Assembly: GCA_026000155.1 (NCBI GenBank)
Contig: BNYG01000055.1
Location: 1-8,746, forward strand
Origin: Bacteroidia bacterium
GTDB taxonomy: Bacteria; Bacteroidota; Bacteroidia; Bacteroidales; Azobacteroidaceae
DNA: 8,746 nucleotides
Direction of reading: 5' to 3'
Shown piece by piece: positions 6,312 through 8,746 of the stretch. The translations under genes and the position numbers were made by a program. How positions within the stretch are numbered: the first letter of the stretch is position 1; each line of letters begins with the position of its first letter. Under the pieces are notes generated by a model. That model was not told the DNA's origin. It worked only from the letters and a program-made list of their open reading frames with translations, and did not search any database.

Positions 6312-6319
6312 TAATATTG
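6312..6319 (+). promoter_or_regulatory. Candidate -7 element for the histidine kinase-response regulator operon
   Basis: TAATATTG differs from TAnnTTTG at one position. An ATTG at 6286-6289 could be a weak -33 box, with a 22-bp spacer. The implied start near 6326 gives a leader of about 17 nt before the ATG at 6343, which supports that ATG over the in-frame upstream ones at 6256 and 6307. Confidence 0.3.
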
Positions 6320-6342
6320 CAGATTCTTTCAAAAAAAATGAC

Positions 6343-7704
6343 ATGAAAATAAAATCTACGTATATTAAGAGTATTATTGCAATTGCCCTGATAGCCATTG
6401 CCGGCTTGCAATTGTTATTGCTGTATAATATGCACATCGCGTATCATGATATCACAGCGAATAGTATCTCGCAAAGTTTTGTACAAGCCATTGAAGACGA
6501 GTTTACAAACAGACATAAGCAATTAGGAGGTCCTGTTTCCTTTGGATGTTATCCTTTTGAGCAAGATACCTCTGCTATGCGGGATATGACTATAGTAACA
6601 GAAGATACTACCTATATTATACCTTATAATTCTTCTTACCGGTATAATGATCAAAAAGCGCATCAATCTATGTTTAAATATCTTATACCATTAGACGTTC
6701 AAAATCTGGATAGTATTTTTCATCAATTATTGATTGAAGCCGGTATTCCGGCAAAACATACGGCAATAGAATTGTATGATATAGATAAAAGCGATACGAT
6801 TCGAACAAGCATCTTGGCAAAAACACCTTGGCTTCAATATTATGAAACTGCTACGGTTTGGGTGGATTTAGCCGATTCCATCGGCGTGAAAGCCTGTGTA
6901 CAGATTCCATACGCCTCCATTTTTCAACGAATGTTGTTTCAATTGGTTTTGTCGATGATTTTGATTGTTGCCGTAATGGTTTGCCTGTTCCGGCTTTCTT
7001 CCACTATTTTCAGGCAACGCAAAGAAGAATTGATGAAACGAGATTACGTCAATACCATGACGCACGAACTCAAGCGACCCATTGCTTCTTCGCTTCTTGT
7101 ACTGGAGTTATTAAGCAGTCAGATCAATAAAAATAAACAGTTGTCTGCCGGCGAAATGCTGCCGGATGCCGTTTTTTCCTTGCAAAAGCTGAATTCATAC
7201 GTGGAAAAAATCCAGGAAATCAGTCAGGGAGAGAGCGGAAGTATTGAATTGGTAAAGGAACCGGTTCCGCTCTTTCCGTTCTTCTCCAAATTGAAAACAC
7301 AGTACGAATCGTCGGATGGGAAAAATATTTCCGTACATTTACACATCCGGGAAGATTTGTATTGGCCGGTCGATCGCATCCATTTTTCCAATATCATGGA
7401 AAATTTAACGGAAAATTCCATCAAGTATTCCGATGATAGCGTTGCTATTGACATTACGGTTGTGCAACAAGACAATCAACTTCATATTACCCACCGCGAC
7501 AATGGCTGGGGAATTGCCGGTTCGGAAATCCGGTGGATATTCGATAAATTTTACCGGGGCCGTTCAGCCGAAAAACGAAGGAAAAACGGCTTCGGTTTGG
7601 GTTTGAGTTACGTTAAAATAATGATTGAAACGATGGGCGGAAGCATTTCCGTAGCCAGTAAAGAGAAAGAATATACTGAATTTACATTAATTATACCCGC
7701 ATGA
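6343..7704 (+). CDS. Membrane sensor histidine kinase (HisKA plus HATPase_c)
   Basis: This is a 453-residue kinase counted from the ATG at 6343. Upstream in-frame ATGs at 6256 and 6307 exist, but 6343 places KIKSTYIK right before the first membrane segment (about 11-28). A periplasmic domain of about 165 residues follows, with two cysteines (69 and 185) and no recognised fold. The second membrane segment is at about 198-217. HisKA holds MTHELKRP with the phosphorylated H241. The ATPase domain shows the N box (ENLTENSIKYS, N358), DNGWGI (D386), FDKFYRG and GFGLGLSYVK. Arginine at H+4 replaces the Thr/Asn usual in the ExxT/N phosphatase motif. It overlaps the regulator gene by four bases, so the two form a pair, and it diverges from the NVEALA-like/propeller operon, its probable target. 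Confidence 0.93.
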   Translation: MKIKSTYIKSIIAIALIAIAGLQLLLLYNMHIAYHDITANSISQSFVQAIEDEFTNRHKQLGGPVSFGCYPFEQDTSAMRDMTIVTEDTTYIIPYNSSYRYNDQKAHQSMFKYLIPLDVQNLDSIFHQLLIEAGIPAKHTAIELYDIDKSDTIRTSILAKTPWLQYYETATVWVDLADSIGVKACVQIPYASIFQRMLFQLVLSMILIVAVMVCLFRLSSTIFRQRKEELMKRDYVNTMTHELKRPIASSLLVLELLSSQINKNKQLSAGEMLPDAVFSLQKLNSYVEKIQEISQGESGSIELVKEPVPLFPFFSKLKTQYESSDGKNISVHLHIREDLYWPVDRIHFSNIMENLTENSIKYSDDSVAIDITVVQQDNQLHITHRDNGWGIAGSEIRWIFDKFYRGRSAEKRRKNGFGLGLSYVKIMIETMGGSISVASKEKEYTEFTLIIPA

Positions 7705-8393
7705 ATCAACATAGTATTTTAATTGCTGAAGACGAAATATTATTCGCTAAGGTATTGCAAGAAGCGTTTAAAGAAAAAGGTTTCACAGTCTATGGGGCGG
7801 ATAACGGGCTAAGTGCATTGAAACAATACCATACCTGTAAACCGGACGTCATAGTAATGGATATTGACATGCCGGAGAAAGACGGTTGGGAAGTATTGTC
7901 ACAGATCCGGGAAAACGATAAATGGATTCCGGTTATTATCATGACCGGTCGTCAATCGGACAAAATTGATTCCGTAGAAAGCTATAAAAAAGGGGCGGAT
8001 TATTTTATCCGCAAACCTTTTAATCTTCAGGAAATAATCGAACTGGTTGATTTCGTAATCCAAAAGGCCTACGGAAAGGCCGGCAGTCTTGCTTTCGGCA
8101 ATTGCCGGTTAAATCTTTCGTCCCGCCTGCTGCAAACCGGTTCAGGCGAACAGCATTTAACGGAAAGAGAAGCCACGATACTCTATTTGTTAATAAAAAA
8201 GAGCAACAAGATAGTCACAATCCGGGAATTTCAGGAGTATATATGGAGAGATACATTCCCCAGCAACCATCAAATGGTGAAAAATATAATCACTAAATTA
8301 AAGAAAATGTTGAAAGAAGATAAAACCACCCGGATTGACGCCATCTATGGCGCCGGCTATATGTTGTGTCTCAATTTCGCATACAAAAAATAA
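7701..8393 (+). CDS. Two-component response regulator, OmpR/PhoB type
   Basis: This 230-residue regulator starts inside the kinase stop codon (ATGA overlap). The receiver domain (about 5-122) has the acidic pair E10-D11, phosphoacceptor D54 in VIVMDIDMPEKDGW, the switch T82 and K105 in RKPF, so all key residues are present. A winged-helix DNA-binding domain fills about 131-226: LTEREATILYLL, then NHQMVKNIITKLKKML as the recognition helix region and YGAGYML in the wing. The length is typical. It should be phosphorylated by the adjacent kinase and probably binds the tandem GTAACT site between the two operons. It ends seven bases before the stop of the convergent partial gene; no terminator is visible there. 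Confidence 0.95.
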   Translation: MNQHSILIAEDEILFAKVLQEAFKEKGFTVYGADNGLSALKQYHTCKPDVIVMDIDMPEKDGWEVLSQIRENDKWIPVIIMTGRQSDKIDSVESYKKGADYFIRKPFNLQEIIELVDFVIQKAYGKAGSLAFGNCRLNLSSRLLQTGSGEQHLTEREATILYLLIKKSNKIVTIREFQEYIWRDTFPSNHQMVKNIITKLKKMLKEDKTTRIDAIYGAGYMLCLNFAYKK

Positions 8394-8400
8394 TTGTTAT

Positions 8401-8746
8401 TTATTTTTTTGACAATTCAAAACATTGAAAACTTAATATATCTTCATTAAATTCAGGATTTTTCACATGGCTGTCGCAAATATACAAACCGTCTTTCTCT
8501 ACAAACATCACCAGTGATTTATAAGTATAATCAGGGAATAGCGTTTCTCCGTTCAGCGTAGGATAAAATTTCAGAAAATAGATTCTATAATTCTGCTTTT
8601 TATTTGCTCAAATGGCTGTTTTTTTATCGTCCCTACTCTCTGTGAAAGTATATTATCCACAGTTACCATTAAAATATGGCACTTAGCATAACTTTTCTTT
8701 GGAAATTTGAAATTAAGTATCATATCATCAGAAAGTTCAAAATAGT
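8401..8746 (-). pseudogene. 3' part of a leftward gene with apparent frameshift, DUF4221/propeller-like C-terminus
   Basis: Leftward, one frame enters from the window edge (YFELSDDMILNFKFPKK, later VDNILSQRVGTIKKQPFEQIK). It would stop at 8571-8573. A second frame carries on from the same point (QNYRIYFLKFYPTLNGETLF, then EKDGLYICDSHVKNPEFNED) to TAA at 8401-8403. The two join without loss if one base is added to the T-run at 8597-8601, giving EQIKKQNYRIYF. So this is one gene of at least 114 codons here, broken by a one-base deletion or a sequencing error. The ending with GLYI, NP and NEDILSF resembles C-termini of DUF4221-type Bacteroidales propeller lipoproteins; that family call is moderate. 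The 5' end lies outside the window. Neither frame is long enough to stand out in a simple ORF scan. Confidence 0.65.

Noticed and set aside
6256..6342. Longer kinase start at 6256
   Set aside because: It would place the proposed promoter and GTAACT repeats within the coding region, and it adds residues before an already well-formed membrane anchor start.
1..8746. CRISPR arrays, tRNA or rRNA genes, and insertion sequences
   Set aside because: No regularly spaced repeats, no cloverleaf with a T-loop, and no transposase-like frame or terminal inverted repeats were seen on either strand.

Overview
The window looks like Bacteroidota, most likely a gut-type Bacteroidales. The reasons are two NVEALA-motif small secreted proteins, lipid-anchored six-bladed propellers with GxGPxE-type loops, a DUF1573 lipoprotein, TAnnTTTG-type promoter elements and the lack of clear Shine-Dalgarno sites. 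Genus cannot be read from the sequence.

Layout. Positions 41-6201 are read leftward. In transcription order they are: a 70-aa NVEALA-like secreted peptide (6201-5989), a propeller lipoprotein (5972-4908), a transglutaminase-fold lipoprotein with a C-terminal discoidin-like domain (4895-2925), a thioredoxin-like/DUF1573 lipoprotein (2805-1921), a 281-bp structured spacer, a second NVEALA protein (1639-1331), a second propeller lipoprotein (1210-200) and a 28-codon signal-peptide-like ORF (127-41). The first three genes are separated by 16 and 12 bp and are very probably one operon. Diverging from them across a 141-bp spacer is a rightward pair with an ATGA overlap: a two-membrane-segment histidine kinase (6343-7704) and an OmpR/PhoB-type response regulator (7701-8393). 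Convergent to the regulator is the 3' part of another leftward gene, cut by the window edge and broken by an apparent one-base frameshift (8401-8746).

How it may work together (inference). Every leftward product has an export signal, and all but the small peptides carry a lipobox, so this is an envelope or surface system. The NVEALA-then-propeller pairing occurs twice, which suggests each propeller is the partner of its small cysteine-containing protein. The transglutaminase-fold and CxxC thioredoxin-like lipoproteins could act on those small proteins. The divergent two-component system is the obvious regulator: two GTAACT repeats exactly 11 bp apart lie in the shared promoter region, as expected for an OmpR-family site.

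Non-coding signals. The 1640-1920 spacer holds a candidate rightward sRNA (promoter, 5' hairpin, terminator with U-tract) and a row of perfect hairpins with competing pairings. The NVEALA1-propeller1 spacer holds a long hairpin whose one G-U pair favours the leftward transcript. The left module (200-1639) is visibly more AT-rich and uses AGA/AGG for arginine, while the right module uses CGG often, so the two modules may have different histories.
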